The translations under genes were made by a program, and so were the position numbers. The notes below the pieces were generated by a model. It did no database searches, had not been told where the DNA came from, and saw nothing but the letters and a program-made list of their open reading frames with translations. This document shows positions 24,934-33,735 of a stretch of 64,000 bases of DNA, piece by piece. This stretch comes from Ornithinicoccus hortensis (GTDB lineage Bacteria > Actinomycetota > Actinomycetes > Actinomycetales > Dermatophilaceae), in the NCBI RefSeq assembly GCF_006716185.1, contig NZ_VFOP01000001.1:2852001-2916000 (forward strand), written 5' to 3'. The number at the start of each line of letters is the position of its first letter. The stretch's first letter is position 1.

Positions 24934-25347
24934 ATGAGACGCCAGCCTCACGAGAACGTCGCCACCGTACTGGTGGCGCCGCCTGCCCTCGTCGACCTGG
25001 AGCTCGAGCTCATGGCTGTCGACCTGAGGCTCTGGCCTGTCGAGTCCGCCCCCATCTGCGAAGACGGGCCGCGCACCGCCTTCCAGATCCGTCACCGCCT
25101 GTTGGAGAAGCACCGGGGCGAGTGGGACTGCGCGTCCGGGTGGTTGCCGGTCTGGATCAGCTTCGGCGACAGCTGGCGGGACGGCGAGGAGCCGCTGCCA
25201 TGGGCCGCACACGCCGCCCTCTGGCACGTCCTGGACTCCCGCGCCGAGCAGGTGCGCTTCCACCGTCGCCTGGAGGGCGTGCCCAAGATGCCCCGCCCCG
25301 AGGAGTCATCCACCACCTCTGGACGATCCGCACGCCGGACTCGGTAA
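24934..25347 (+). CDS. Hypothetical protein
   Basis: The product has 137 residues with no membrane segment or signal peptide. Visible features are LVDLELELMAVDLRLWPVES, ICEDGPRTAFQIRHRLLEKH and a Trp-rich part (WDCASGWLPVWISFGDSW, LPWAAHAALWHVLD). The tail is basic and low in structure. I do not recognise a family. Codon use fits a real gene. The 96-bp gap before it carries an imperfect direct repeat of CTGACCCTTGA (24839 and 24864). It converges on tldE. Confidence 0.55.
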   Translation: MRRQPHENVATVLVAPPALVDLELELMAVDLRLWPVESAPICEDGPRTAFQIRHRLLEKHRGEWDCASGWLPVWISFGDSWRDGEEPLPWAAHAALWHVLDSRAEQVRFHRRLEGVPKMPRPEESSTTSGRSARRTR

Positions 25348-25399
25348 CGTCCGGGCGACCACCGGGGTGCGCCCCCGCGCACGGCAACCCGGCGCGACC

Positions 25400-26797
25400 T
25401 CAGTACGCCTGGCTGACCGTCGACATCCGGAAGTCAGGGATGCGCAACGCCGGCGCCAAGGAACAGGTGAACCAGTCGTTCCACTCCCGGCACAGGGTGT
25501 GCTCCGAGCGACCTGCCTCCGTGGCTCGTCGCAGCAGGCCGATCGGCGACTCGTTGAACCGGAAGTTGTTGACCGCCGCGGTGACCCTGCCCTCCTCGAT
25601 CAGGTAGACCCCGTCCCGGGTGAGACCGGTCAGGAGCAGCGTCTGCGGGTCGACCTCTCGGATGTACCAGAGACAGGTCAGCAGCAGACCCCGCTTCGTG
25701 CCCGCGATCATCTCGTCGAGATCGGCGGTGCCACCGGCGTCCACCAGCAGGTTCTCCGACGGGAACGGCAGGTCCCCGGTGCCGCCCGAGCGTGCGAATC
25801 CGGCCCGGGTCCGCACAAGGTTGCGCAGGACCCCGTCCTTGACCCAGTCAACCCTGCCCACGGGCACGCCGTTGTCGAATACTGACGCCAGTCCCGGTGC
25901 GGAGCTGGGAAGGATCACGAACGGTGGCTGCTGGAACTGCTGGTGCTCGGGGTCGGATGCGATCGTGATCGGCAGCGTGCTCAACTGCTCGCCGATGCGG
26001 GTGGTGCCGCGTTCGGCGCCGGCGTAGACGTTTTGCCCCTGCTCGGCGTCCCGGGCGCTCATCGTCCAGTACGCGTAGACGAGCAGGTCGACAACCGCCC
26101 CGGGCGGCAGGATCGTCTCGTACTCCCCCGCGGGGAGGTCGACCCGGGTGCTCCCCCAGCCGAGCCGCTTCTCCAGTTCGTCGTGCATCGCCGGGACATC
26201 GACGTCGGTGAAGTCCGTCGACTGCGCCCCGACCCACGCTGAGTTGATCAGATCCGGCGCCTTGGCATTGACCTCGAGGCGCCCCATGGGTTCGACCGCG
26301 CGCCGACGCAACCCGGCACTGTTGGCGAGCCAGGTGGTCGTGCGGCGGTACTCGGCGAACCCGAACAACAGGTGACCGGCCGCCGCGGCGCGCTCGAAGG
26401 CGGTGCCGAGGTCTAGGGCCAAGCCGGAGAAGTCCTCCGGCCCGACCCGGTATGCCGGGTGGTCGAAGTCCTCGTCGGCCTGGCCGGAGACGAGGGGTTG
26501 GGCCTCGTCATCGGCCGGTGCCCCGGGGGCCGCTGCGTCGGCCTGGCGGACCAGCTCGAGCAGGTCCTCGGCGGTGGCCAGCGGGCCGGTGACCGAGGCG
26601 GCAGACACGCCGTCGGCCAGTTCAGCGGTGCTGATCACCGTTGCCGTGCGCTGGCTCATCGAGCCGTTGGTGGTCAACGCGTTGGCTGCCCACCGGAGGT
26701 TGACCTCGTGCGACTCCTGGACGATGACGGTGCACTCCCGAGCGGTCGAAGCGGCCACGGCCTGCTCGACCCAGCTGCTGACGGCGATGTCGTTCAT
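25400..26797 (-). CDS. tldE: TldE/PmbA-family protein
   Basis: This 465-residue partner of TldD lacks the HExxxH zinc motif, as TldE subunits do. Family marks are EVNLRWAANALTTNG, LTRDGVYLIEEGRVTAAVNN and FRFNESPIGLL. The TldD/TldE pair forms a metalloprotease that trims modified peptides, for example leader parts of microcins, and degrades unfolded peptides. The ATG shares one base with the tldD stop (TGATG). The pair is over 20 kb from the lanthipeptide genes, so a link with leader removal is possible but unsupported. Confidence 0.9.
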   Translation of the reverse strand: MNDIAVSSWVEQAVAASTARECTVIVQESHEVNLRWAANALTTNGSMSQRTATVISTAELADGVSAASVTGPLATAEDLLELVRQADAAAPGAPADDEAQPLVSGQADEDFDHPAYRVGPEDFSGLALDLGTAFERAAAAGHLLFGFAEYRRTTTWLANSAGLRRRAVEPMGRLEVNAKAPDLINSAWVGAQSTDFTDVDVPAMHDELEKRLGWGSTRVDLPAGEYETILPPGAVVDLLVYAYWTMSARDAEQGQNVYAGAERGTTRIGEQLSTLPITIASDPEHQQFQQPPFVILPSSAPGLASVFDNGVPVGRVDWVKDGVLRNLVRTRAGFARSGGTGDLPFPSENLLVDAGGTADLDEMIAGTKRGLLLTCLWYIREVDPQTLLLTGLTRDGVYLIEEGRVTAAVNNFRFNESPIGLLRRATEAGRSEHTLCREWNDWFTCSLAPALRIPDFRMSTVSQAY

Positions 26798-28293
26798 CAG
26801 TTGTCCCCCTCTGCGGTGTTGAGCACGTTCACGTTGCGGAAGCGCGCGGCGGGGCAGCCATGGCTCACCGGCGCGCCCTGTCCGGGCTGACCCTTGCCGC
26901 AGTTCAGCGATCCCGCGAGCAGGTAGGTGTCCGGTCCGCCGACCGCGTCCATCGAGCCCCAGAACTCGGTGGTGGTGGCCTGATAGGCGACGTCTTTGAC
27001 CTGCCCCGCGAGGCGACCGTCCTTGATGCGGAAGAAGCGCTGCCCGGTGAACTGGAAGTTGTACCGCTGCATGTCGATCGACCAGGACTTGTTGCCGATG
27101 ACATAGATGCCGTCGTCGATGCCCGCGATCAACCCGGCCACGTCCGGCCCCTGTGGATCCGGGGCCAGCGACACGTTCGGCATACGTTGCAACGGGATGT
27201 GCCCGGCGGAGTCGGCATAGGCGCAGCCGTTCGACCTGCCGAAGCCCTTCTCCTGGGCCATCTGCCGGTTGAGCTGGTAGCCGACCAGCACCCCGTCCTT
27301 GATGATGTCGAACGTCTGGGCCGCGACACCCTCGTCGTCGAAGCCGACGGTCGCCAGCCCGTGTTCGGTGACCCGGTCGCCGGTGACGTTCATGTGCTCA
27401 GAGCCGTACTGCAGGGTGCCGAGCTGATCGAAGGTGGCGAACGAGGTCCCGGCGTAGGCGGCCTCGTAGCCGAGCGCCCGGTCCAGCTCGGTGCCGTGGG
27501 CGACCGACTCGTGGATGGTCAGCCACAGGTTGGTCGGCTCGATGACCAGGTCGTAGCGGCCCGCCTCGATCGACGGGGCCTTGGCGTGCTCGGCGAGCAG
27601 CTCGGGCAGGTGGGCGATCTCCTCCTCGAAGTCCCACGCGGTCCCGGTGAGGTACTCCCACCCACGGCCGGCCGGCGGCGCGACGGTGTTCATGGTGGCG
27701 AACCCACCGTCGCCGACGTTGACCGCCTGGAAGTCCGGCTCGATCCGCACCCGCTGTTGCGTGGTCGAGGTGCCGGTGAGGTCGGCGTAGAAGGTGTTCT
27801 CCTTGACCGCCAGCAGCCGTGCCGTCGCGTGGTGCACGGCATCCGCGGCGAGAAGCCGTTCGGACAGGTCCAGCAGCCTGGCGAACCGGTCTGCCTCGGG
27901 CACCTCGAACGGGTCGATGTCGTATGACGACACCCAGGTCTGGTCCGCGTGGACGGGTTCGGGTGCGAGCTCGACGGGGGTGCTGACCAGGGGGCGGGCC
28001 ACCGTGGCCATCGCCACGGCCTGGTCGGCCAGCCGCTGCGCCTCCGCGGTGGTGAGGGTGACTCCGGCCGCGAATCCCCACGACCCCTCGTGGATCACCC
28101 GCACGCTCAGCCCCAGGTCGGAGGAGTCTGAGCTGGCCTCCAGCCGAGCATCCCGCAGCATGCGGTGCAGTCGCTGGGTCCGCACGACGCGGATGTCGGC
28201 ATGACTGGCACCCAAAGAGGCGGCACGGGACAGGGCCGCGTCGGCGAGCTCTCGGAGCGGAAGCGCGGTGAACGTCGGGTCGATTTCGGGCAT
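26797..28293 (-). CDS. tldD: TldD-family metalloprotease
   Basis: This is a 498-residue catalytic subunit. The zinc motif HESVAH (HExxxH) lies in LWLTIHESVAHGTELDRALG, and a C-terminal Cys comes in LNCGKGQPGQGAPVSHGC, as expected for the third metal ligand. The start at 28293 gives the usual family length; only a weak AGGG lies upstream. It is followed directly by tldE with a 1-bp overlap, and the two proteins act as a heterodimer. Confidence 0.92.
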   Translation of the reverse strand: MPEIDPTFTALPLRELADAALSRAASLGASHADIRVVRTQRLHRMLRDARLEASSDSSDLGLSVRVIHEGSWGFAAGVTLTTAEAQRLADQAVAMATVARPLVSTPVELAPEPVHADQTWVSSYDIDPFEVPEADRFARLLDLSERLLAADAVHHATARLLAVKENTFYADLTGTSTTQQRVRIEPDFQAVNVGDGGFATMNTVAPPAGRGWEYLTGTAWDFEEEIAHLPELLAEHAKAPSIEAGRYDLVIEPTNLWLTIHESVAHGTELDRALGYEAAYAGTSFATFDQLGTLQYGSEHMNVTGDRVTEHGLATVGFDDEGVAAQTFDIIKDGVLVGYQLNRQMAQEKGFGRSNGCAYADSAGHIPLQRMPNVSLAPDPQGPDVAGLIAGIDDGIYVIGNKSWSIDMQRYNFQFTGQRFFRIKDGRLAGQVKDVAYQATTTEFWGSMDAVGGPDTYLLAGSLNCGKGQPGQGAPVSHGCPAARFRNVNVLNTAEGDN

Positions 28294-28373
28294 GCTACGA
28301 CCCTACGTGGTCGTTCCGGCCGCCGTCGCGACGCACGGGCTTTAGGTCACGTCCCGCGGTGGAGCGGTGCGGC

Positions 28374-29132
28374 TCAGAACTGGATGCCGCGGGTGAGTGC
28401 GCCGTCGACCAGGATGTTCGCGCCACTGATCCGCGATGCCCGCGGGCTGGCGACGAAGACCACGGGGTCAGCCACCTCCTCGGGGCGGCCCATCTGCCCC
28501 GTCGGGTTGAGCCCGAGCGCCATCGAGTACAGGTCCGGGTTGCCCTCCTCGATGCCCTCCCAGACGCCGCCCTCGAAGTAGGTGTTGCCCGGGGAGACCG
28601 TGTTGGCCCGGATTCCCTTCTCGGCCACCTGCAGCGCCAGGCCCTGGATGTAGCCGATGATCGCGGTCTTGGCGGTCCCGTAGGGGCCGGACGCGAAGTC
28701 GGCCTCCCGCCCGGACACGCTGGAGATGGCGATGATGCACGCCGAGTCGCTGGCCTCCAAGTGTGGCATGGCCGCCTCCACCAGCCGGACCGTGTGCATG
28801 ATGTCGACGGTGAGACTGAGCTCCCAGTTCTCCGGGGTGTCGGGGATGGCGAGCGCGCTGACGTTGGCCACCACGATGTCCAGTCCGCCCATCGCGGCGG
28901 CGGAGTCCTGCACCCAGCCGCGCAGGGTGTCCGCGTCCCCCACATCCACGACGGCGCCGGTCACCTCGCCACGCTCTGCCAGGGCACGTTCCACTGCACC
29001 CACCTCCTCGGCGTTGCGGGCGCAGAACCCGACGACGGCGCCCTCGGCGAGGAAACCCTCGACGATCGCCCGTCCGATGCCGCGGGTGCCACCGGTCACC
29101 AGCACCTTCTTGCCCGTGAGTTGCAGATCCAT
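28374..29132 (-). CDS. Short-chain dehydrogenase/reductase
   Basis: The product has 252 residues. The NAD(P) loop is TGGTRGIG, the catalytic Ser sits in IAISSVSG, and YGTAK holds the catalytic Tyr and Lys. The usual NNAG is replaced by NVSA. Length is typical of classical SDRs. The last residues (GANILVDGALTRGIQF) match the family's C-terminus. The substrate is unknown. It stands between tldD and the acetamidase on the same strand, 57 bp after the latter, so they may be co-transcribed. Confidence 0.86.
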   Translation of the reverse strand: MDLQLTGKKVLVTGGTRGIGRAIVEGFLAEGAVVGFCARNAEEVGAVERALAERGEVTGAVVDVGDADTLRGWVQDSAAAMGGLDIVVANVSALAIPDTPENWELSLTVDIMHTVRLVEAAMPHLEASDSACIIAISSVSGREADFASGPYGTAKTAIIGYIQGLALQVAEKGIRANTVSPGNTYFEGGVWEGIEEGNPDLYSMALGLNPTGQMGRPEEVADPVVFVASPRASRISGANILVDGALTRGIQF

Positions 29133-29189
29133 GGCCAGACTCCTTGGTGTGGGGGGGCTGCCGGCAGTCTCGCCGCGCCGTGGTTCTTG

Positions 29190-30188
29190 TCAGAGTGTGC
29201 GGGCGAGCGCCCGGAGCTCGGCGTGGATTCCGCCGAACGCCTGAGCGGTCGGCAGGAGTGCCTTGGCGACCTTGACCACCACGCTGTAGTTGTTGTCCAC
29301 GACGTTGGCGACGGGCACCTCGGCGATCTGGGTGATGAGCTGGTAGGCATCCATCGGGTGCAGCCCGTAGAGCTCGGACAGCCACCCCACCACCTGGGCG
29401 TTGGCGATCCGCCAGGAGTCCTCCATCGGCCGACTGGAACCCACCACCATCCAGTGGTCGTCGTCCTCAATCCGCGGCCACAGCGGCGCGCCGCCCTTGA
29501 TGAGGTCGACGAGGACGGTGGAGGTCATCGCCCCCTCGACGGCCGTCCCGCAGGCCTCCCCTTCGCCCTGCCGGTAGTGCCCGTCGCCGAGCGAGAACAG
29601 CGCACCCTCCACGTTGACGCCCAGGTAGACGGTGGCCCCGGCTCGCATCTGCGGGGTGTCCATATTGCCGCCGAACCGCTCCGGCACGAGGGAGGATCGG
29701 ACCTCTCCCCCGGGGGGCGCCACCCCGACCGTGCCGAGCATGGGTGCGACCGGGAGTTCGAACCGCTGCTCGCCGAACCGTGCCTCGAAGGCGACCGTGT
29801 TCCGTTCCCGCTCCAGGTGGTAGATCCAGGTAGTGTCGGGCAGCGACGCCTGCAAGGAGACGGTCCGGTCGGTGCTGGTCATCCCGCCGAAGAACGGGAT
29901 GGTCGCCGAGGCGCCCCAGTCACGGGCCGGCTCGAGGTCCACCAGGTGCAGCACCAGGGTGTCCCCGGGCTCGGCGCCTTCGACGTAGAACGGGCCGGTC
30001 TGCGGGTTGACGAACCGCAGGTCCACCTTCTCGGCCGACAGGTCGTCGATGCTGCGCAACTTCCCGCCGAAGGCGTCGTCGGACCACAGGCGGAGCGCGG
30101 ACCCCGGCCGGACGCTGAAGACCGGTGCCACACCACCAAAGGTGTAGGCGTACTCATCACTGGCCGGCGTGTACTCCCTGACCTCCAT
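29190..30188 (-). CDS. Acetamidase/formamidase family protein
   Basis: This 332-residue protein of the FmdA/AmdA family hydrolyses short amides to ammonia and a carboxylate. Marks are an N-terminal beta-rich part with VRPGSALRLW, GPFYVEGAEPGDTLVLHLVD, and a central GDGHYRQGEGEACGTAVEG, which carries the conserved His and Glu/Cys of the family. The C-terminal part (NAQVVGWLSELYGLHPMDAY) is also family-like. The ATG at 30188 has no strong ribosome site. Confidence 0.88.
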   Translation of the reverse strand: MEVREYTPASDEYAYTFGGVAPVFSVRPGSALRLWSDDAFGGKLRSIDDLSAEKVDLRFVNPQTGPFYVEGAEPGDTLVLHLVDLEPARDWGASATIPFFGGMTSTDRTVSLQASLPDTTWIYHLERERNTVAFEARFGEQRFELPVAPMLGTVGVAPPGGEVRSSLVPERFGGNMDTPQMRAGATVYLGVNVEGALFSLGDGHYRQGEGEACGTAVEGAMTSTVLVDLIKGGAPLWPRIEDDDHWMVVGSSRPMEDSWRIANAQVVGWLSELYGLHPMDAYQLITQIAEVPVANVVDNNYSVVVKVAKALLPTAQAFGGIHAELRALARTL

Positions 30189-30233
30189 GTCCGGACCGTA
30201 TCGAAGAACGGCCGTCCGGGACAGGGCTGCGTA

Positions 30234-30911
30234 CTACGCCGGTAAGACGTAGAAGTACATCAGCAGGTAGTGCAGCGCGGCGGCCACGACCACGAGCGCG
30301 TGCCACACCTCGTGGAAACCGAACACCCCCGGTTTCGGATTCGGCTTCTCGATCACGAAGATCACGAACCCGACGCTGTAGACGATGCCGCCGGCACCCA
30401 TGAGGGCCAGCGCCCCCAGCGGCAGGGAGACGTCCGCCCCGATCAGGAGCACCGTCATCCACCCCAGGGTGATGTAGAGGGTATTGGTCACCCACTTGGG
30501 CAACTCACGCCATATGGACCGCATGACCATCCCGAAGATCGCGATGGCCCAGACGGCCCCGAAGACGGTCCAGCCATAGGTGTTGCGGAACAGCACGAGC
30601 ACCAGTGGCGTGACGGTGCCGGCGATGAGCAGAAACACCGAGGTGTAGTCCAGGGTGCGCAATACCTCGTTGAACACGGGGCCGCGGTCCAGCCCGTGAT
30701 GAAGGGTGCTCGCCACGAACAGGGTCATCAGGGACAACCCATAGACGCTGAACCCCACGATCTTCCACGGATCACCCTGCTCGGCGGCCTGCGCGATCAG
30801 GAGCGCCGACCCGGCCAGGGCGAAACAGGCCCCGAACATGTGCGAGATCGTGTTGAACCGCTCGTCGGTGACATGGACGCTGCCGTCCTTGCTGAATGTG
30901 GGTTGATCCAC
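30234..30911 (-). CDS. trhA: Hemolysin III/PAQR-family membrane protein
   Basis: This 225-residue protein has seven hydrophobic segments. Family motifs are ERFNTISHMFG in the first helix, STLHHGL, LRTLDYTSVFLLIAGT and GFHEVWHALVV near the end; the His, Asp and Ser residues bind a zinc in the membrane. Bacterial members act in membrane-energetics homeostasis. The GTG at 30911 follows AGAGGAAC. Despite the name no haemolytic role should be assumed. Confidence 0.9.
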   Translation of the reverse strand: MDQPTFSKDGSVHVTDERFNTISHMFGACFALAGSALLIAQAAEQGDPWKIVGFSVYGLSLMTLFVASTLHHGLDRGPVFNEVLRTLDYTSVFLLIAGTVTPLVLVLFRNTYGWTVFGAVWAIAIFGMVMRSIWRELPKWVTNTLYITLGWMTVLLIGADVSLPLGALALMGAGGIVYSVGFVIFVIEKPNPKPGVFGFHEVWHALVVVAAALHYLLMYFYVLPA

Positions 30912-30997
30912 CAGGTTCCTCTCCCGGATGAGTGGCTACCCAGCCTACGGTCTCTGCGGTGTGCTTCTCGCCGAGGCCAGACCGGGACACCTCCCCC

Positions 30998-31771
30998 TCA
31001 GAACGGCACCTGGGACCCCAACAGGCCGGGCCCCGAGCCACGGCCGGAGACGACCCGGCAGAAGTCGGCAGCGTCCATCGCGATGGCCTCTCCCCCGGTG
31101 CCGACTCCCCACCGGCCACCGGCCGCGCCCGTCAGTTCCAGGCTGAACGGCTGGCCGTGGCGCGAGGCCCACTCCCGGACGACGTCGTCGACGATGACAC
31201 CTTCGTGCTCGGCCGTGGCCGGCACGAGCACTCCGGTGGCCCGGGCGATATCTAGACGGTGCATGAACGGGTCGCGGGTCAGGATGGTGTCGACCAGGTA
31301 GCCCATCGTCCAGCGTTCCTGCACCCCGCCGGTCTCCTCCGAGAGAGTGACGTGCCGGCGGACGGAGGCCGGCATGCGGTCCCGGTAGCGCGCAGCCCTG
31401 GTGCCGTACTGCCTCATCCGCACGGGCAGATCGGCCGTGGTCAGGCTCGCGTGCTCGTCGACCTGCAGGCCGGTGAGTCCGTCGATGGGTTCGAGTCCCT
31501 GACGTCTTGCCCGCCACGTGGCGAGCACGAACTGCCGCACGAGCTCGCGGGTGGATCCCGCGAACCGGGCCATCCCCACCATGTGCCCGACGACTGCACG
31601 GACGTCCCATGCCTCGCAATCGGTCGGCTGGGACCAGTGCTCTGGTTTGAGCTGTTCCAGGGTGGAGGCCACCCTGTCGTACTCGGTCGTGGCAAGGCGC
31701 ATGGCGACGTCGTGGCTCAGGGCGGAACGGAAAGTCTTCCGGCTGGATCGTGGGGTGAGCTGGGTGGTCAT
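30998..31771 (-). CDS. Maleylpyruvate isomerase-like/DinB-fold protein
   Basis: The product has 257 residues. An N-terminal helix bundle has CEAWDVRAVVGHMVGMARF (His metal ligand) and later ILTRDPFMHRLDIARATG, which replaces the HxWDLAxA motif. The C-terminal part (EWASRHGQPFSLELTGAAGG) resembles the second domain found in MPI-type proteins. It is the second member of this superfamily in the window, unlike the one at 5627 in length. GAGGACC precedes the ATG and the tetR gene ends 14 bp upstream, so the two are probably co-transcribed. Confidence 0.78.
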   Translation of the reverse strand: MTTQLTPRSSRKTFRSALSHDVAMRLATTEYDRVASTLEQLKPEHWSQPTDCEAWDVRAVVGHMVGMARFAGSTRELVRQFVLATWRARRQGLEPIDGLTGLQVDEHASLTTADLPVRMRQYGTRAARYRDRMPASVRRHVTLSEETGGVQERWTMGYLVDTILTRDPFMHRLDIARATGVLVPATAEHEGVIVDDVVREWASRHGQPFSLELTGAAGGRWGVGTGGEAIAMDAADFCRVVSGRGSGPGLLGSQVPF

Positions 31772-31785
31772 GGTCGGTCCTCGGT

Positions 31786-32409
31786 TCAGTCGCGCGGCGG
31801 CAGACCCACCGCGTCCGCATACATCTCCATCGCGCGGTCGAACTGGCGGGACCAGCGATCGCCTCCGGGGTCGTTGGCGAGCTGGGCGTTGATCAGCCCG
31901 CCGAGCAGTGCCGTGGCGAGGTCGACGTCCTCGTCGCGGGTGACTGCCAGGTCCGCGAGCACCTGGCGCATCAGGTCGAGCACGGCTACGGCCGGCTCGT
32001 ATGCCGTGGGGCTGGGGACGAACCCCGGGATGGTCCGCAGGTCCATCAGCTGGTGGCGGACCGGGTCTTCGAGGGCGAAGTCGAAGTAGGCGCGGGTCGC
32101 CCGCAGCAGCACGTCGCGGGGGTGGAGGGCCTCCCTGACGGTAGCCGCCTGCAACACCTCGTGGGCCCGTTGCATCCGGTCCAGGCAGTGCCCCCAGGCT
32201 TGCCCAAACATGGCGTCATAGATCGCCATCTTGGAGTCAACGTGCGTGTAGAGCGACGGTGCACGCATGCCGACCCGGCGGGCCACGGCGCGCAGCGTGA
32301 TGGCTGCTAGTCCGTCCTCGCGGGCGACCTCCCAGGCCGCATCGAGGATCTCCAGCCGGGTCGCCTCACGGCGTTCGGCTTGCCTATCACGGTTAGGCAG
32401 TTCTGACAC
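31786..32409 (-). CDS. TetR-family regulator with C-terminal WHG-type domain
   Basis: The product has 207 residues from a GTG at 32409. The HTH is RLEILDAAWEVAREDGLAAI, then LRAVARRVGMRAPSLYTHVD. The C-terminal part (YFDFALEDPVRHQLMDLRTI) resembles the WHG/TetR_C group. The GTG is preferred to upstream starts, which would place 39 extra residues within and before the ArsA-like gene's end. It lies 46 bp after that gene on the same strand and directly precedes the MPI-like gene, which it may control. Confidence 0.86.
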   Translation of the reverse strand: MSELPNRDRQAERREATRLEILDAAWEVAREDGLAAITLRAVARRVGMRAPSLYTHVDSKMAIYDAMFGQAWGHCLDRMQRAHEVLQAATVREALHPRDVLLRATRAYFDFALEDPVRHQLMDLRTIPGFVPSPTAYEPAVAVLDLMRQVLADLAVTRDEDVDLATALLGGLINAQLANDPGGDRWSRQFDRAMEMYADAVGLPPRD

Positions 32410-32455
32410 TGTACAAGGATGCACCCTGGCCGGCTTCCTGTCGAGGGGCAGTCGG

Positions 32456-33487
32456 TCAGTTCTTCGGGACCTCACCGAACCCGTCGGCGAACCGGCCGAT
32501 CGCCTCGGGACCGACCACGTCGCCACCGCGCAGCGGCAGCTCGACCTGGGGCACTTCGGGCAGCGCCCGCGTCAACTCCGCCAGATGGGCAGACTCCTGC
32601 TCCCGGCGGGCTGCGAGGAACTCGCCCTCGTCCGAGGGTGAGCGCTTGTTGACCACGAGCGCGCCGACGGCGACGCCCGAGCGGGCAAGCTGCTCGTGCA
32701 GCTCCACGGTCTCGAGGACGGGCAGTCGCTCAGCGGTCAGCACGATCAGGAAGACTGTCCGGGCGGGATCGGTGATCAACTCACGCAGTCCCTCGAAGCG
32801 CAGCTGCCGGCGGACCAGAACGCGCCGGATCTCCTGATCCCGCCGTGCGCGCCGGTCGACCCGGTCGCGCGGCTCACCGGTCCCGGCGCGGGTGTCGCCG
32901 AGAATCGCCTCGCCCGGGTCGTCCCGGTCGCCGCCCAGCCCGCGCAGGGCCGCACCGAACTTCTCCGACCGGGCCTGGCGCCGCAGCAGCCCATCGGTCC
33001 AAGCGGCCATCGTCTCCGGCAACGACATCAACCGGGCGGTGTGCCCGGATGGTGCGGTGTCGAAGACCACGAGTTCGTAGCGTCCCTGCGCCTGCTCCAC
33101 CGTCTCGGCGATCCGTTCCAGCACGGCCGCTTCGTGGGTGCCGGGCGCATCCCGGGCCAGGTCCAGGTGTTTGCGGACCTCACCGCTGAGCCGCTCCGGC
33201 ATCAGGCGACGCATGGTGGAGCCGACCGCCGCCAGGTGCTCGTCGGTGGTGCGCTGCGGATCGATCTCCAGCCCGTCGAGACCCTCCGCCAGCCGCACCG
33301 GCTCATCACCCACCGGCCTGCCCCACAGGTGCCCGAGGTTGTGTGCCGGGTCGGTGGACACCACGAGGGTATGCCGGCCCGCACGGGCGGCGGAGAGGGC
33401 CAGTGCGGAGGCGACGGTGGTTTTGCCCACGCCACCCTTGCCGCCGACGAAGAGCACCTCCCGGTTCGCGATGAGGTCTAGCAGCAC
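32456..33487 (-). CDS. ArsA/GET3-like P-loop ATPase
   Basis: This 343-residue single-domain ATPase has the deviant Walker [13 protein letters not shown] at the N-terminus, [15 protein letters not shown] (switch I with the Asp) and [18 protein letters not shown] (switch II). These are the ArsA/GET3 signatures; the arsenite-binding Cys residues are not evident. The middle is Arg/Asp-rich (about 200-225). It starts at a GTG 10 bp inside the cory-CC-star gene, so the two are translated together. The partner protein or cargo is unknown; arsenite export is unlikely because no ArsB is nearby. Confidence 0.87.
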   Translation of the reverse strand: MLLDLIANREVLFVGGKGGVGKTTVASALALSAARAGRHTLVVSTDPAHNLGHLWGRPVGDEPVRLAEGLDGLEIDPQRTTDEHLAAVGSTMRRLMPERLSGEVRKHLDLARDAPGTHEAAVLERIAETVEQAQGRYELVVFDTAPSGHTARLMSLPETMAAWTDGLLRRQARSEKFGAALRGLGGDRDDPGEAILGDTRAGTGEPRDRVDRRARRDQEIRRVLVRRQLRFEGLRELITDPARTVFLIVLTAERLPVLETVELHEQLARSGVAVGALVVNKRSPSDEGEFLAARREQESAHLAELTRALPEVPQVELPLRGGDVVGPEAIGRFADGFGEVPKN

Positions 33488-33735
33488 GAGATCTGGTCCA
33501 GCGGCGAGCGGTCGAGCCCCATCCGGGTGTGCCAGTCATGCACGCGGTCATACATCACCGGGAGCAACTCGATCGTGTAGTAGCTGGCCGGGTTGGGTAC
33601 GCCGAGCGCCTCCGACAGCACGAGCATGAGGAACAGGTCATCCTCTTCCTGGCGCGCGCGGGCGAAAGTCTGCCGGTAGGGCGCGTAGTAGAACTCCCGC
33701 AGCCCCACGGCAATCTTTCGCCCGCGGCCATTCAC
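33478..33735 (-). CDS. cory-CC-star protein
   Basis: This 85-residue protein ends exactly in Cys-Cys-stop, the trait that gives the family its name. Other marks are [40 protein letters not shown] and [15 protein letters not shown]. The family has no known function. The GTG at 33735 overlaps the cstA stop by 4 bp, and the end overlaps the ArsA-like ATPase start by 10 bp. Such tight packing suggests the terminal CC is a site handled by the ATPase or used with the CstA transporter. Both are inferences. Confidence 0.85.
   Translation of the reverse strand: MNGRGRKIAVGLREFYYAPYRQTFARARQEEDDLFLMLVLSEALGVPNPASYYTIELLPVMYDRVHDWHTRMGLDRSPLDQISCC

Noticed and set aside
25400-28293. tldD-tldE as the leader protease of the lanthipeptide cluster
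   Set aside because: The pair is over 20 kb away and belongs to a housekeeping family found in most genomes. The C39 domain at 1-254 already explains GG/GA leader removal.
32456-33487. Arsenic resistance operon around the ArsA-like ATPase
   Set aside because: There is no arsenite permease, arsenate reductase or arsenic-type ArsR nearby, and the metal-binding Cys set of ArsA is not evident.
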